A DNA stretch of 64,000 nucleotides from positions 122,445-186,444 of the forward strand of contig VXAA01006436.1 in NCBI GenBank assembly GCA_013399115.1. Direction: 5' to 3'. The DNA is from Anseranas semipalmata. Its lineage: Eukaryota > Chordata > Aves > Anseriformes > Anseranatidae. The notes under the pieces are model-generated. The model was not told where the DNA came from and made no database searches. It was given only the letters and a program-made list of their open reading frames with translations. Of the stretch, positions 48,000 through 60,450 are shown piece after piece. The first letter of the stretch is position 1; each line of letters opens with the position of its first letter. The position numbers and the translations under genes were made by a program.

Positions 48000-49364
48000 A
48001 AGGTACCCATTGACTGGCGACTAGCAAATGTGATGCCCATCTACAAGAAGGGCCGGAAGGAGAACCTGGGGAACTACAGGCCTGTCAGTCTGACCTTGGT
48101 GCTGGTGAAGGTTATGGAGCAGATCATCTCAAGTGCCATCACACGGCACGTTCCAGGACAACCAGGTGATCAGGTCCAGTCAGCATGAGTTTATCAAAGG
48201 CAGGTCCTACTTGACTAACCTGATCTCCTTCTATAACAAATTGGCCTGCTCATTGGACGAAGGAAAGGCTGTGGATGTTGTCTACCTAGACTTTAGTAAA
48301 GCTTTTGACACTGTGTCCCACAACATTGTCATGGAGAAACTGGCTGCTCATGGCTTGGACAGGCATATGCTTTGCTGAGTAAAAAACTGGCTGGGTTGCC
48401 AGGCCCAAAGTGTTGTCGTGAATGGAGTTAAATCCAGTTGGCAGGTGGTCATAAGTGGTGTCCCCCAGGGCTCAGTATTAGAGCCAGTTCTCTTCAATAT
48501 CTTTATCAATGATGTGGACAAGGGGATTGAGTGCACCCTCAGGAAATTTGCAGATGAGTGGGAGTGTTGATCTGCTTGAGGGTAGGAAGCTTCTACAGAG
48601 GGATCTGGATTGGATGGATCGATGGGCCAAGGCCAACTGTATGAACTGTATGAAGTTCAACAAGGCTAAGTGCCAGGTCCTGTGCTTGGGGCACAAAAAC
48701 CCCATGCAACACTACAGGCTGCAGGAAGAGTGGCTGGAAAGCTGCCTGACGGAAAAGGACCTGAGGGTGTTGGTTGATAGCTGGCCAAACATGAACCAGC
48801 TCAGGTGGCCAAGAAGGCCAACAGCATCCTGGCTTGTATCAGAAACAGTGTGGCCAGCAGGACTAGGGAAGTGATTGTCCCCCTGTACTTGGCTTTAGTG
48901 AGGCTGCACCTCAAGTACTGCGTTCNCACCTCAGGTACTGCGTTCACTTTTGGGCCCCTCACTACAGGAAGGACATCGAGGTGCTGGAGTGTGTCCAAAG
49001 AAGGGCAACAAAGCTGGTAAAGGGTTCAGAGAACAGGTCTTATGAGGATTGGTTGAGGGAACTGGGCTTCTTTAGCCTAAAGAAAAAGAGGCTCAGGCTC
49101 GGAGACCTTATTGCTCTCTACAACTATGTCAAAGGAGGCTGTAGTGAGGTGGGGGTTGGTCTCTTCTCCCAGACAACAAGTGATAGGACAAGAGGAAAAG
49201 GCCTCAGGTTGTGCCAAGGGAGGTTTAGGTTGGGTATCAGGAAAAATTTCCTCATTGAAACGGTTGTGAGGCATTGGAACAGGCTGCCCGGGGAAGTAGT
49301 TGAGTCACCCTCCTTGGAGGTTTTTAAAAGATGTGTAGATGTGGTGTTTAGGGACATGGTTTAG
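48000..49364 (+). pseudogene. CR1 ORF2 reverse transcriptase remnant
   Basis: Coding remnants lie in successive frames. From about 48000 the frame gives VPIDWRLANVMPIYKKGRKE and NYRPVSLT; a shift follows. Frame 48133-48378 then holds RT motif A, YLDFSKAFD, at 48283-48309. A TGA at 48376-48378 stands at an expected Trp codon. Next come [17 protein letters not shown] (motif B) from about 48454 and KFADE near 48544, where an F-A-D-D catalytic box is expected. Roughly 11 bp appear to be missing just after it, shifting the frame. 48509-48874 and 48981-49364 cover the C-terminal domain to its natural end, RDMV. CR1 ORF2 reverse-transcribes the element's RNA at a nicked target. This copy lacks the endonuclease, a complete catalytic box and an unbroken frame, so it is inactive. 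Confidence 0.93.
48907..48945. other. Assembly artefact: N between duplicated contig ends
   Basis: CACCTCAAGTACTGCGTTC (48907-48925), N (48926) and CACCTCAGGTACTGCGTTC (48927-48945) read as one 19-bp segment present twice with one mismatch. The CR1 frame needs only one copy, as seen in the sister element around 31280. Confidence 0.85.
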
Positions 49365-49444
49365 TGGTAGACTTGGAAGTGTTAGGTTAACAACTGGACT
49401 TGATGATCTTAGAGGTCTTTTCCAACCTAAATGATTCTGTAATT

Positions 49445-49466
49445 CTAAGATTCCATGGAATCTTAG
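49445..49466. repeat. 22-bp perfect palindrome
   Basis: The sequence from CTAAGATTCC to GGAATCTTAG around a central CATG equals its own reverse complement over 22 bases. It sits across the end of the CR1 tail. Confidence 0.9.
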
Positions 49467-50975
49467 TTTCATTCTTATGGAAGTTAATGTTTCTTGATAA
49501 TGAAATGTGAAATAAAAAGTGAATGGATATAATACATCAAGGAACAGAGACACAGTGCCTGTACTGCTCTCAAGCTCTCTATGAGCAAAATCTCCAAAGT
49601 CTAAGATAAGAAATGTATTCAGTAGTTCCAAGATAATCTGTCATGTTAGTCTGTACTCAAGGTTAAAACTATTCCTTTCCTAGTTCCTTTGTTATTTCTT
49701 CTTTTTAGTAAGACTAAAATATTTACTCTACAAATAATCTTGATACGTTTAAGGTGAACTACACCTAGTTTTCAGTGTTTAGTTGTTTTCTTTGTTTGCT
49801 CCTTCAAGATGAATAGCAAAGCGCTGGATAGCTAGATGTGAAGTTACAGCCCAGTCACCAAAACTGTCCATTTTTTTGTTGTTGTTGGCCAAGTAATGTT
49901 TTGCATTAACTCTTTTCTACCTAAATATTATTTCTTCTATTTGAAAATATCAGCTGGCTCTGAGGGTGGGGTTACAGATCCATGAGGGACACACTTCTGG
50001 GTTCATGAATAAGGAACCAAAAGGAATAAGGTCTCTCAGAGAGAAGTGTCAGGGAGAAGAACTTTTTCTTCCTTTTTTTTTTTTTTTCTTTCTTTAAACA
50101 GCTGGCTCTAGTTAGTGAGCTGCTGATACATTCCTGCTTGCATAGATGAAACTCCTTGTTACTCAGTTATTTAGTCCAGAAGTCTTCCACATCTCCTCTT
50201 TAGCTAGGATTTGAAGTGTGGAAACTGACTGAGAGGGGACATCATATAGAGACTGAGAAGCTTCTTCTCACACCTGTACTCATCACCATTCAGAAGAGGA
50301 AACTGAAGTTGGGTTTGCCATATAAGTGGCCTAGGAAAAAGTGATTTTTCTTCGGTCCTTATTACAACAGATGAACTAGGGAATAACAAATGAAATGACT
50401 AGGCATCTGCCTGACTAAGGCAAAAAGATTAAGCATGATTTCATGGAGCACAGATTGAAACTATGGAATTTATTGCCAGAGGATGCTATAAATATAAAAT
50501 ATATATTATATATATATAAATATAAAATGTAGGTTCAAAAATAATTGACCAAATTCAAAACAATTCTCTAAGATTATTAAATCCAAAGACATAACCTTGT
50601 CTCACAAAATCAATTTGAACATTTCTGGAAGCTGTCAAAGTATTACCAGTGGAAGGGTCGTTCTTCAAGTTTCATTTATTTTTAAAGCACTCGCTCCTGT
50701 CTCCCATCAGAGGGAGGATATGGAATTATAGGTCTTTAACTGCTTCTTCTATACTTATTCTAGTCGTTAGCATTGTGACTAGTCAAATCACAAAATGAGA
50801 AACAAGAAAGCAACAGAGATGCATCTAAATTTCATTGTCTTTGTAAAGTTTGGTTTAGATATAACTGGCAGTGTATCACAATGGTTTTTATCTTAAATTT
50901 TTGTTGTATACTCTGAATCATGAGTTGTTCACTTCAATTCTGAAATCAGGAAGTCCAACTTCCATTTTGACTGTT
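49467..50975. other. Unique AT-rich non-coding DNA
   Basis: This holds a poly-T run near 50077-50090 and an AT-rich TATA-type microsatellite at 50490-50527. I recognise nothing else. Confidence 0.55.
50490..50527. repeat. TA-rich microsatellite
   Basis: ATATATTATATATATATAAATATAAAAT-type sequence, composed only of A and T for nearly 40 bases. Confidence 0.8.
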
Positions 50976-51443
50976 TGTCCTAATTTTGGCTGGGAGTTGA
51001 TTTTCTTCATGCTAGCTGGTATGGTGTTGTATTTTGGATTTATGGTGAAGGTAGTGTTGATAACCCAGTGATGTTTTAGCTGTTGCTGAGCAGTGCTTGC
51101 AGAGACTCAAGGACTTTGCTGCTGCCCTGCCAGTGTGGAGGCTGGGGGTGCACAAGAAGCTGGGAGGGGACACAGCCAGGACAGCTGACCTAGATGGACT
51201 AAAAGGATATTCCACACCATGTGACATCATGCTCAGTGATAGGGACTGGGGGAGAGGATGGAGGAGGGGATGTTTGGAGTGATGACATTTGTCTTCCCAG
51301 GAAACCATTCTGCGTGATGAGCCCTGCTTTCCTGTAACTGACTTTATCTCAACCCATGAGTTCTCACACTTTTACCCTTCTGATTCTCTCTCCCATCCCA
51401 CGGTGGGTGGTTCTTAGCTGCCTGACAGAGTTAAACCACTACA
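50976..51443 (+). mobile_element. Solo LTR of an avian endogenous retrovirus, family A copy 3
   Basis: It starts TGTCCTAATTTTGGCTGGGA and ends TTAAACCACTACA. Its middle matches the 36987 copy: GGAGGCTGGGGGTGCACAAG, GACACAGCCAGGACAG, then ACCCATGAGTTCTCACACTT and GATTCTCTCTCCCATCCCA. It lacks about 75 bases that the 36987 copy carries between CCCTGCTTTCCTG and CTCAACACATGAG. The flanks CTGTT and GTCTG do not match, so the target duplication is eroded or the ends are slightly misplaced. No internal region is present. Confidence 0.88.
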
Positions 51444-53690
51444 GTCTGAAATGGACCACCACTTTGCAGAATAAAACCCACCCAAGGCTTCTAAAGATCT
51501 TTGTACTCAAATGTAAATCACTTTTTGTTCACAAGTTCTTTTGCCAGTGGTGAGAATAGTGTTTGATTTTTTATTTGTTTGTTTTTGTACTTTTTTTTTT
51601 TTTTCAAGTGAGTTCTATTCTAAATTACCTTCAGAGCATGAGTCCAGAGAGGAAAGGTTAACATCTCTGCTGCTTGTAGGTTTGCAGACTACTGCAGTTC
51701 AGAGGTGCCTGGCACTTCTGTAGGCAGAATAAGTTCATTTACTGTGTCTGTATCCCACTGCTTCTTTCTGTTTCTAGACTGTTTCTGTTTACTTTCTTCA
51801 TTCATTTGCACGGAATCCTTCACAAAGACGGTCTAGGGAAGGTTACTGAATTGTGCCCTTTTGCTATTCACTCTGATGTTCATGGTCTAACACAATTCTT
51901 CTGAAGGACAAGAGATTAGCAACATACACAGCCACAAGAAGAAACAGCTGTAAAAGGCAAAAGTATAGTATCAGACCTGAGGTCAACCTCCACAATACTA
52001 CTATCCCTAGATGTCATATATTGCTTACAAATAAAATCAACAAAAACAGAACTGTTACTGAGCATATAAACAAAGAAGGAACAGAAATTCATCCTGTTAT
52101 GTTCCAAAGACTAAAAATAATTTTTGTTCATGTGTTTTCTTCATTTTGCTTGGGAACATTTCAGTTTGGAGCCAATAAGAGTGAGGAGCCCTCAGCCTTC
52201 CAATAGCTGGGATTATATAGGACAGGTATAATGGTGGGAGCCTGTTCAATAGTGTTTTGCTTGAGTCATTGCCCTTGGGTATTCATTCTGGTGAAGATTT
52301 AAAGCATTAGGAATTTAAAAATTTAAAAAAAAAAATTGCAAGGGAGAAAGAATAAGTTTTTCTAGGAGCTCTTCTATTGACATTGGGGAAAAGTGAAGAT
52401 TGGTGGATCTGATCAAGAACTTGGTCAGAATGCTTATATGGAATGCAAAACTTTTTTCAATAAATTTTTGTTGTTGTTAAATAGCTATTTTTCTTCTTTA
52501 TGTTTAAATCCCTCTTAGATCTTCATGTCTTCTGTGCTGCTGAATTTGTGGATCTAAACTGGCATGAGTTCGACATTTTTACCAAGGCTGATATATTGAT
52601 AAAGCCCTTAATTTAGATACAGTTATATAAATACAGCTGTTATACATTTTGCTATATTGGAAAAAGACATGGGTCTGAGAGTGCTAATGATAGAGGGAGT
52701 TGCCTTGTTTTAACTATTTTTTTTTGTTGTTGTTGTGATATAATACTTGTGTAAAGAAAAATCCTTGTACTTGTGTATAGACTGAACTCAAACTGTATAT
52801 CGTTATATATAGTTATATAAATTTATTTATTAACTTTAATTTCCTGCCTATGGACTATAAATGTCTTGGTCAACTATTAATCACCTCAGGCACTTGAAAC
52901 ATCTACTGCAAAACAAATGTACTATATCTTCCACACTTTGTACTTTGTGATAGTCATCCTTATGCTGTTACAGCATGAATAGGCAAACCTAATGGACAGA
53001 CAAGCCCAGTAAAATCCCAATATTGTCTTAGAGTTGTGACTTTTAATTTATACACAATATAATATTTCTTGCAGTTAGACCATCTGCAGACGTCTCATGC
53101 AAATTTGTGGACAAGCTCCCAGTCTTTGTAAAGTCATGCTACCTTAGTACGCTGTAGAAGGTTTTTAGAGTGATTCTGGGTCCACAGTGAGAGTACTTGT
53201 CCTCTTGGTAATGATATTTAGCACCATGACTGCTGTGTGCATACAACTGGTTTAGATCTTAAATACAAAGATGCCTAAGCTTGTTTCTGCATATATTCAG
53301 AATTTCTGAAGTCTGTGTAGGATTTCTGGCTCCCCTCTCCATATATATAAATCTGTTATTCATCAGTTCTTGCTTTTAGGAAGGTATTATTTCAGGTACA
53401 CACACACAAACATGACAAGAAACCAAAGGTTTGGCTCAAAGTTTTTAAACAATAAATAAATTTAATTTTGTCAACGTCAAGAATCCCATAGTTCTCTTAG
53501 TGTCTGCAAACTCAGTCCAAATGCAGCCTAATCTAGTTTCTGTCAAATGACATTTTTGTCTATACAGCCCGTAATTGTGAGAAACTTCAAAATTTCTCCT
53601 TCGTATATCGTTGTTTCTTGAGAAGGGAAATAGAAAATACATTGCTCTCTTTCCCAGAACTTTTTCTGGAGGCTGTGAGAAAGACACTAC
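51444..53690. other. Unique AT-rich non-coding DNA
   Basis: This holds a poly-T run at 51592-51604 and an A-rich run at 52322-52334. I see no gene, RNA gene or transposon. Frames are 80 codons or less without motifs. Confidence 0.55.
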
Positions 53691-53806
53691 AAGAGCATAA
53701 GAGACTATACTGGATTAGACCAAAGGTACTTCTACCCCAGTTTTCTGTTTCCTGTGGTTAACACAAGCAGATGCCCAGGAAAGACTATAGGAACAGGGTG
53801 AACAAA
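53691..53806 (+). mobile_element. Relic of an ancient amniote interspersed repeat
   Basis: AGAGCATAAGAGACTATACT, GGATTAGACCAAAGGTACTT, CTACCCCAGTTTTCTGTTTCC and ACAAGCAGATGCCCAGGAAA follow, with substitutions, the order ACATAAGAACGGCCATACTG / GGTCAGACCAATGGTCCA / CTAGCCCAGTATCCTGTC / CCAATGCCAGGTGC. That order is a familiar repeat of turtles, crocodilians and birds. I cannot assign the exact family name from memory. Confidence 0.5.
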
Positions 53807-56800
53807 CTGGAGACTTCTTCAGTGGGGTGTGGCTTTTCTGTACTTCTTTACTAAGTCTCAGACAGTAGATTTTAAAAAAGCCTCAGAAACAAGAAAAAAC
53901 GTTGATCAAGTAAAGTCTAAGTCACTGGTCTTGAGCTCTTAAATAATTTATTATTCAACTTTGTTCCAAATACTAGCAGCTCTTATATCTGCTCCTTTCA
54001 TTCCCTGGGTCCTCGCATTCATGATAGAATTCACTGAGTCTTTGGTAGAAGAGGACCTAACATCCTATTCAACAGCAGAAAAATACTACAAACCACAATG
54101 TTCTACTTCTATTCTTTAGCTAAATGTCTTGATGAATATCTGATTGCTTTTGAAACGCTCTTGAGCACATCATCATAATACTGTTATAATGAGTAGAGGA
54201 AAACTCTATTAGTAAACAAAACGAAACAAAACATAACATAGTGATACCTAATGGCAACTAATATTCAGAATCATATAGTTATAGTAGGAAATAGTAAAGT
54301 AAACATTGAAATGCTTCAAGTTTTATTAACCAATGACAAGTACTCAGAGAGGATTACAAATAACACATGAAAGTTATGAAGTTTTAAGGAAAGACTAATC
54401 TTAAGTAATCTTAAACATCACTGGATAAGCTGCAGAGTAAGGAAGGGGAGCAGTGGAAGAAGCCTGTAAAGTGATTTTTTTTTTGAAAGACCAAAAGACC
54501 ATTTTGGTAAAGTATAATGGCAGTTAGCCAGAAATGGATAATGCAAAATAATAGAGGGGGCTGGAAGTAAAGGAAGACACAAAATCAGACCCATGGGATA
54601 AAGAAAGAAAAAAAAAAAGAAGAAGTTGAGAGTTGACAGAGCAGGACAGGCAACAAGAAGATACTGCAACATTAGTAAAGAATGGCACAGAAAGCCACTC
54701 ATGCAGGGCATGAAACTGAACTCAGTGAAGCAGGACTAGAGAGGGTTGGACTGCTACAAAAAGAAAATAACAATATCAGAAAAAATGGTTAAAAAATACA
54801 GGGATTAATGGAATTATAAGGAAGAAGTTGAAGCAGTCAACTGGCACCACATAGCGATTTAGTGTCAGGAGCAAGTCTGTGTGAAAAAAAGGGGAAGATA
54901 GAATGCATGTATGATATAAATAAAGCACTATGTTACGGAAGCTGAAGTTCTGCTGGTGGCAAGCAAATTAGTAAAATAAACCAGCAGTTAAAAAACATGT
55001 GCAATTAGCAGAGAATCACCCTTCCTAAAAAAAAAAAATAGCTCTTAATGGATAAGGTGATAACTAAACTTCCCCGTGATGCTGACTTCTTCATCAAATA
55101 GATTTTTTCATAAAATGACTTATTCCAAATAATAAAAAGCACACCAATAACTTAAACATTAATTCTCATCTTTATTTATTTATTTATTGTTTTAAAGGTA
55201 TCAAAATTGCATAACTGAGCAATGGATTCAGATACACAACAATTTTCACACATATGTAGTTGTTCATGTAAAATTGGAAACTTTATGTAAATTCACTCAT
55301 TTATGAAAACTCCTGTAAATCTGATTCTTAATTTAACAATTCAGCATAAATATTTGTTTTCATTTGCTTAATATAACTTGATTAACCCCTTAATATTTAA
55401 TGTTTTCATAATTGCATTGAGAAAATATTGTAGGAAGTTGTACGGAAGCAGAGTTGACAATAGAAAATTTACCTCAACTCCTGTGAGCATAGCCATATGA
55501 AGAGTGAGGGGAAAAAAATAATAACCAGAAATCAGAATACTAGTTGCTGCTGCTGAGATCAGCATAAAAAACATGAGTGTAAAAATATATTGATCATAGA
55601 ATGAAAAAACAAAATACAAATTTCTTTTGACAAAGTCATAAATTCTACATATGAGGGGAATAATAAGTGGACTAAGAAAATTTTCATGAGAAAGCACTTG
55701 AATAAAAGCTCTTGAAAGGCTGAACTGTTTGTTGGTATTTCAACAACATGATGTGTTCACGTATCCACGAATAATAAAGACAATTAGTTCATACTGCACA
55801 AACATGCATTTTCATTTCTGTTAAGAAAACAGCTTTAAGAACCAACAGCACTTTTCCCAGACGAAAATAGGTGTATATAGCTTAAATTTCTGGCTAGGTT
55901 CCAGGTTCTGATTATTTAGTCATGTCATGTTGGTCTAAGCAGTAAAAGTAGATGGCCATGGCATCATTTCCAAAGAAATAATCTGGTGGTGGTTTTGTTT
56001 TGTTTTGTTTTGTTTGGGGGGGGGGTAAATTTTTTTTCTTCAAAACTACTACATGTTATCAATCTTTTCCTCTTTCCATAATGTGGGTATAATTAGTATC
56101 TGAGGAATTTTGTCATTCTTCTTACAGAACATGAAACTTCACTCAAATATTTTCAAAAGTAACATTTTACTTGAATAGCATGTTGATGTTCATTTATTCA
56201 AAACCTACTAAAGCAGTGCTGAGCATAAGTTACTCATTTACTATGTGAATATCTTACTATAATATATAGTTTATAGAAGCTGTATTATAATTCAACAGGA
56301 AAGAGAACTCCATGAAAATCAGGGGGAGGAAAACCTCAGCTTGAGTTGAGACCTCAAAACTCAAAATAAATAAATAAATAAAAAGTATCTGACAAAGAGA
56401 AAACAGAAAATATATCAGAAAGGGCAATTGTGGAAATCAAAACAAAGCTTGAGTTCTATTTAAACTGCATCTTCTTCCCTATCCTCTGAGCTGGATGTAG
56501 TGGGAATAGTTGCTTCAGTGACCCTGACAGTTCTGCCAATAGGAGCTTAACTCTCTGTAGGACTACACAAAGTGGACACATCACTAGGAGAAAAATTGAA
56601 TGCAGATTCCCAGGCTAAAACACTACTAACAGAACAAGTTGTTTTCATTAGGAAAGCATTATAGAGGCACAAAAAGTAGCTCATTTAGCAACTAGTGTGA
56701 TATCAGTGAGGAAGACTTACTTACGCCTGGATGATGTCTGACAAGCTGGGAGGGACTGAAGAGTAGAAAAGTGTGAAGATAGAAGCAAAAAGACATGCAT

Positions 56801-57583
56801 CTCAAGAAAAAAAAATGTAAACTTACAAAAGACTCCTGCATACACAATTTGATATTGATAATATTTAAATAATGAGCCTTATGTGAAAAGCTGGAATAAA
56901 AAGATAGAGGAGCATCAAAGTGATTTCAGCATAGCTAAGTATCCTATCTACAAATTCATGTTGAAAAACATGTAGAATTGATAAAAAACATGCTAAAAAT
57001 AGACCAGAAAGAAGCAGCCTGTGGTGGTTCTTTTAAAGGACATACCAAAAGCTCCCTCATAAGCATATATCTTTCATGCATATGACTCTGTAGGTTTTGG
57101 AATTGCTATTGAACATTTATTATTTAAGATCTGTTGATTCTTCTACACCTGAAAATAGTGATTTCCTTATATAAGTTCCCAGCTGTAATTTTGTGGTCAA
57201 TAATTCTTTCAAGAAATTTCCCTTCTGAGGTACTCTAATATCTCCCTTCTTGACTTGAAGAGGATGAATATGAATGTCTGTATTGCTTGCCAGGATTTTT
57301 CTACTATCATCCCTCCACAAGAAGAAACTCAAAGGAACCAAAATCCACTAAATAACTGAAAAATCAAACAGTCTGCATTCCAAGGAGCTGTAAAAATGCA
57401 CTCCTTTTTATTAAACAAGATAATAAAGGGAGTAGAAATAAAACTGACAAACATGAATAAATAATACATGTGTTCAAAAAAAGTTTTGAGTTTGAAATAA
57501 AGCATTACTGGAAAACGCTCCAAAAATGATCCTAAATACCTCACAGTTCAAAAGAGTTGCAGAAATTCATGTTACTTAATACA

Positions 57584-58083
57584 TTACAGAAAACTAAGGA
57601 ACAAAATTCTGAAATTCAATAGGTTTTGCTCCTGGATATTTAGAAATAACTGAGTTACTGGAAGAGACTGGCTGTTGCAATTTCCATGCGTGGAAGAGTC
57701 CTTCAGACTACCCATGTGTGTTCCATCACCACAGCAATTCATGATGTTTTTTTCCTTTCTGACATTAGAACAGCAATACTTGTGGGCCAACATCATCTCT
57801 GACTTAACTTCACAAACTACGATGAAGCTACTTGCAGAATAAATCATTGTTTCATCTGATAAAGTGATTATTTCAACTGAAGTTGTTTCTCGGTCATTCA
57901 TTGAATCGTGTATCGTGCTATACTTCTTCTTGGTCAGATGTAAATGCCTTCAACAGGTTGTTTGAAAAAGTTCCTTTTACAGTGTCTGTTATAGCTCTGA
58001 AGAATGTAAAAGGGCTGTTCTTCTCCCTGTTCTGTATCCAGGACTTACCACTGGTACCAAAGACAAGGAGGAGGAACTACTGA
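57584..58083 (-). other. Unrecognised coding-like stretch, both strands open
   Basis: A minus-strand frame runs from about 57950 to 57584 (about 120 codons). It includes LTKKKYSTIHDSMNDRETTS and later a cysteine-rich part, VRKEKNIMNCCGDG. Upstream on the same strand another frame reads SWIQNREKNSPFTFFRAITD and ends at a TAG. The plus strand is also open at 57883-58083. GTAAGT, a strong donor-like hexamer on the minus strand, occurs at about 58045-58040. No family is recognised. Overlapping open frames in both directions argue for chance or a decayed element more than for a gene. Confidence 0.15.
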
Positions 58084-59329
58084 ACTGACACAATTGCACC
58101 ATTCATATTGGCAGCTGGCTTGGAGAGTGGGAGGACATAGTCGATCGCTGAATATTCCTGATATGTCTGATATGAGCATCACATGTCTTCTCTTCATCCT
58201 ATCCTCCCCCTACCTGGATAAATAAGGTATTACAATGAAGCTCAGGACAGTAAGTATTTTTTTTCTCCACTTGGTCTTTGAATGAATATTGAATAAAGCA
58301 CATAGGCATTTACCTTACCAGTTCCCCATTTGTAAAACTAAGAAAATAATCTCCTTATTAAAGTGATTTTTTAAAATATGCTATAAAGATATAAAAATAG
58401 CTGTATTCAGATTTTATTTATTTATTTATTTTTGTGGCGCTTCTGCTTTAAAAATGTTTTAAAATACCAGTGTGATTGACAGATTATAAATTCCCCAGAT
58501 CAGATTAAGGAGCTTAAAAAGCATAAACAGGATGCATTTGTTAACTTCACTGTCCTGACAATGAAGTTACAAGAATAAACCTGTTTTGATTTTTACTTGC
58601 CAAATGAAAGTATTTAGTTAACAAGACTGGAGCGGACACAATCAGGAATCAAACCTTGTCTGTTAGGATTCCCTCTGGGAAGTAGTGTTTCCTTCCTAAT
58701 TTAAGTGAATTTCCTTATCCATCCATACTGACCTTTGGACCATACAACTGAAGGCTCTGCCTCCAGCCACTATCTTTTTATTAAATTATGAAACATTTGC
58801 TTCTCTTGCCTGCTATTCTCTACCAAAGATGAAAAGATCAATAAATGCTCAAATACTAATAGAAAATAAACATCAGCTGGTGAAAATTTCCCTTTCACCT
58901 CCTGTGGAATTTATTTTTTATCCATGAGTTTTCACATTACTTTATCTTAGCTTGTTATTGTCATTCATGTTAGAAGTGTGCAGTCCCTGTGGACGAATCT
59001 CCTGTTGATATCTATGTTTTCTTGGACCTGGTCAACTGAATAGCAGATAGTAGTGTAAAAATTAAATCTTATAATTAAATCTTGAGTAATTAGACCATTT
59101 AGAAGAGCAACAAAGAATACTGTAATTTAGTGTTGAGTAAAATATATATATATTCATGATGCAGTAGAAAATGGATAAGGCCACACTTATAGCCAAAGAT
59201 TAAACTTAATTTATGTAAACAGAATAAGGAAGAGAAATCAGTACACAAAACTGTCTTCTATACCAGAGTTCAGTCACTTCAGATGTTCTCTTTTATTTGG
59301 CATTGACAATGTTGATCAAAAAGAAGTGT

Positions 59330-59354
59330 TTTTTTGTTGTTGTTGTTGTTGTTT
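59330..59354. repeat. GTT trinucleotide array
   Basis: Six GTT units bounded by T runs. Confidence 0.85.
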
Positions 59355-60172
59355 TTTAATTATTTATCTATTATTTAGGTGGATTGATCTTTTATTAATG
59401 ATACATTAGGAAAATATGTCCATCCATGACTTTGCGGTTTGAGTCAGAGTTATAATTCATAATATGAGTAGAGAAGATTTTCACTTGCATTAAATATTTC
59501 ATAGTTTTGTGGTCTTCAGGTGGAAATACTCTTTAAGAACTTAGTGGTTTTTTCTTAGTGTGGTCAGCAGGTTCCGCTAGAGTTTTAGGAGCAGGATAAT
59601 GTTTTATGTTTTTCTGCCTGTGAAGTGGATCTTGATAGGTGTATGATTTATCTACAATAGTAGCCTATGGAAATGTATCAATAGAAATAATTGTGATTAT
59701 ATGTAAAATAGTTTCAAATTATGTATGAGCAACAGAAAAATCACACCTAAATTAAAATAAGTATAATATTTTACCTTGGAATTCAATAAGCCTGAATTTT
59801 AGAGTTAATAAAGTAAGGTGTCTAATGTGTTTTTTATGTGTCTGTAGCTACTGGAGGAGTAAACACTGCTTCCATGTTAAATAAGGGTAGAGAAAGAAAC
59901 AGACCTACATGGCTATACTTGGTTGTCTCTGGCCGAAGGAATTATTGTCTAGGTTCGATTACCATTTAATGAAGTTATATAAGGAACTTATATAAGGAAC
60001 ATATAACAAGCCATTATAAGACTTATAAGATGCCTAATAATTCTGATAATGTTTTATGAGTGTTGGTGAAAAATATCATTATTTTTAAATTTAAATATAT
60101 TTCAGGAAGAGGGGAAGTAAATACAACCATAAAAGCTTTTTCATTTCAAAATGTTAAAATTTCAATACTTCG

Positions 60173-60450
60173 CAGAATCACAGAATCACAGAATCGTTCA
60201 GGTTGGAAGAGACCTCCTAGATCACCTAGTCCAACCTCTGACCTAGCTCTAACAAGGCCCACACTAAACCATATCTCTAAGCTCAACATCTAAACGTCTT
60301 TTAAAGACCTCCAGGGATGGTGACTCAACCACTTCCCTGGGCAGCCCATTCCAATGCCTAACTACCCTTTCGGTAAAGAAGTTTTTCCTAATATTCAACC
60401 TAAACCTCCCCTGACGCAACTTTAGCCCATTCCCCCTTCAAAACATCACA
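60173..60450 (-). mobile_element. CR1 LINE 3' fragment, minus strand
   Basis: It opens with the minus-strand tail CAGAATCACAGAATCACAGAATCG, then GGTTGGAAGAGACCTC, CCTCCAGGGATGGTGACTC and CCACTTCCCTGGGCAGCC. These are the reverse complement of the CR1 3' untranslated region and the last part of ORF2. Similarity fades near 60450. The 77-codon plus frame across it is antisense to CR1 and is not a gene. Confidence 0.9.

Larger units (their letters stand above)
47970..49457 (+). mobile_element. CR1 LINE, longest copy in the window
   Basis: This is a 5'-truncated CR1 of about 1.5 kb. It retains much of the reverse transcriptase, the ORF2 C terminus, a short 3' untranslated region (TGATGATCTTAGAGGTC) and a decayed octamer tail. 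The left edge is near CATCATTTATCAGCAGTCC. A single N with a 19-bp duplication at 48907-48945 is an assembly defect. A 22-bp perfect palindrome (49445-49466) spans its right end. The 31080-31808 element is the same subfamily. Confidence 0.95.
53807..60172. other. Unique AT-rich non-coding DNA
   Basis: Simple repeats include poly-T/A runs (54474-54484, 54605-54618), a TTTA array at 55171-55187, GTTTT units and ten G near 55996-56026, an ATAA array at 56364-56381, a TTTA array at 58418-58434 and a GTT array at 59330-59354. The stretch 57584-58150 has several long frames on both strands. No gene is recognised. Confidence 0.45.

Noticed and set aside
55368..55697. 109-codon hydrophobic minus frame as a membrane protein
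   Set aside because: Hydrophobicity follows from T-rich codons in AT-rich DNA. No family motif or transcript signal is seen.
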